Assembly (NCBI RefSeq): GCF_024623455.1
Contig: NZ_JANIPJ010000032.1
Location: forward strand, 1-62,018
Direction of reading: 5' to 3'
Length of the DNA stretch: 62,018 nucleotides
DNA from: Paenibacillus soyae
Lineage (GTDB): Bacteria; Bacillota; Bacilli; Paenibacillales; Paenibacillaceae
Notes under the pieces: generated by a model
Told to the model about the DNA's origin: nothing
Databases searched by the model: none
What the model saw: the letters and a program-made list of their open reading frames with translations, nothing else
Translations under genes and position numbers: made by a program
Shown: in pieces, positions 61,488-62,018 of the stretch
Layout of the letters: every line of letters starts with the position of its first letter
Numbering within the stretch: position 1 is the first letter of the stretch

Positions 61488-61562
61488 TGGTGACCCGTAG
61501 GGGATTCGAACCCCTGTTACCTCCGTGAAAGGGAGGTGTCTTAACCCCTTGACCAACGGGCC
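61488..61562 (-). tRNA. tRNA-Glu (anticodon TTC)
   Basis: Acceptor GGCCCGT / ACGGGTC with one G-T pair, anticodon loop CTTTCAC, CCA encoded. Confidence 0.95.
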
Positions 61563-61623
61563 GTATGTAATGAAGCAATATGACTTGTCCATCTCTAGAT
61601 ACCGGATAGTTCCAATGAAGCTA

Positions 61624-61699
61624 TGGAGCTCTCAACCGGGATCGAACCGGTGACCTCATCCTTACCATGGATGCACTCTACCTACTGAGCTATGAGAGC
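61624..61699 (-). tRNA. tRNA-Thr (anticodon GGT)
   Basis: Acceptor GCTCTCA / TGAGAGC, anticodon loop ATGGTAA, CCA encoded. Confidence 0.95.
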
Positions 61700-61704
61700 G
61701 TGTA

Positions 61705-61780
61705 TGGCTCCCCGAACAGGACTCGAACCTGTGACAACTCGATTAACAGTCGAGTGCTCTACCAACTGAGCTATCAGGGA
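61705..61780 (-). tRNA. tRNA-Asn (anticodon GTT)
   Basis: Acceptor TCCCTGA / TCGGGGA with G-T pairs, anticodon loop CTGTTAA, CCA encoded. First tRNA after the 23S gene. Confidence 0.95.
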
Positions 61781-61829
61781 ACATTGCGAATGTGTCCTTG
61801 AGCAAAAGCGGCTAAGAGACAACCTCATA

Positions 61830-61865
61830 CAAGGCTTGCGCCTTGAAAACTGGATACGAAAGTTT
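61830..61865 (-). other. 3' half of the 23S processing stalk
   Basis: On the minus strand, just after the 23S 3' end, the sequence reads TTTCGTATCCAGTTTTCAAG. This is complementary to the CTTGAAAACTGGATACGAAA box that typically precedes 23S genes in Bacilli, so the two form the double-stranded stalk cut during 23S maturation. Confidence 0.65.
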
Positions 61866-61896
61866 GCTGCTGAACTTTAGCTGATATTACTTTTTA

Positions 61897-62018
61897 GGAT
61901 AAGCCCTCGACCGATTAGTATTCGTCAGCTCCACACGTTGCCGTGCTTCCACCCCGAACCTATCAACCTCGTCGTCTTCAAGGGGTCTTACTAATTGGGA
62001 AATCTCATCTTGAGGGGG
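61897..62018 (-). rRNA. 23S ribosomal RNA, 3' end (partial)
   Basis: The minus strand ends in the conserved 23S 3' sequence ...TACTAATCGGTCGAGGGCTT-ATCC. The opposite strand reads GGATAAGCCCTCGACCGATT and continues with the usual helices (CAGCTCCACACGTTGCCGTG). The gene enters from the right and continues past the window end; only about 122 bases are present. Confidence 0.95.

Noticed and set aside
1..62018. CRISPR array or cas genes
   Set aside because: No regularly spaced direct repeats and no Cas-like proteins were seen.

Overview
The window looks like a piece of chromosome from a Paenibacillus-type Firmicute. The evidence is the cdaA-cdaR-glmM-glmS block with a glmS ribozyme, the sigW/rsiW pair, YesM/YesN-type two-component genes next to a multiple-monosaccharide ABC transporter, strong GGAGG ribosome binding sites, and the sequence of the 23S rRNA 3' end and its tRNA cluster. 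The species call is by protein and gene-order recognition only; no search was run.

Layout. (1) 1-4,350: accessory region with two tandem leader repeats that each carry a five-codon minigene, an unrecognised 222-aa protein, an overlapping two-gene membrane pair (glycine-zipper protein plus 464-aa protein) and a small double zinc-knuckle/coiled-coil protein. (2) 4,388-11,072, minus strand: a complete Zorya type I anti-phage operon, zorA-zorB-zorC-zorD. (3) 11,236-23,161, minus strand: six tightly packed genes without an internal terminator: a primary-type sigma factor, a RecQ-like helicase with a long private N-terminus, a catalytically dead HsdM fused to a single HsdS-type recognition domain, then active-looking hsdM, hsdS and hsdR. 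(4) 23,325-27,629: a 1434-aa protein with a DUF4145/HsdR-like N-terminus, helix-hairpin-helix repeats like the RNA polymerase alpha C-terminal domain, and a sigma region 4-like helix-turn-helix. (5) 27,842-29,524: a single-chain GmrSD-type (DUF262-DUF1524) type IV restriction enzyme. (6) 29,525-30,952: a gene-poor stretch with a 5S rRNA-like scar and an orphan terminator, then a lone nucleotidyl-cyclase-fold gene. (7) 31,094-43,435: housekeeping genes glmS, glmM, cdaR, cdaA, rsiW, sigW, an HtrA-type protease and ppc. (8) 43,707-44,059: four tRNAs. (9) 44,608-50,387: Fur-controlled siderophore ATPase, a phosphodiester glycosidase-type exported protein, DUF2203, tRNA-Leu and a CorC/HlyC-type membrane protein. 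(10) 50,532-58,644: a sugar sensing and uptake locus (chvE-mmsA-mmsB, a second sugar-binding protein, YesM-type kinase, YesN-type regulator). (11) 58,810-60,903: PAS-GGDEF-EAL protein. (12) 61,124-62,018: seven tRNAs directly downstream of a 23S rRNA gene that runs off the window.

The part most likely to be undescribed is the 11.2-27.6 kb block. Type I restriction-modification genes are co-transcribed with a sigma factor, a RecQ-like helicase and a pseudo-methyltransferase/specificity fusion, and sit beside a giant protein that also carries transcription-machinery-like DNA-binding domains. The domain assignments are read from motifs; the idea that these form one system is inference from gene order, spacing and terminators.
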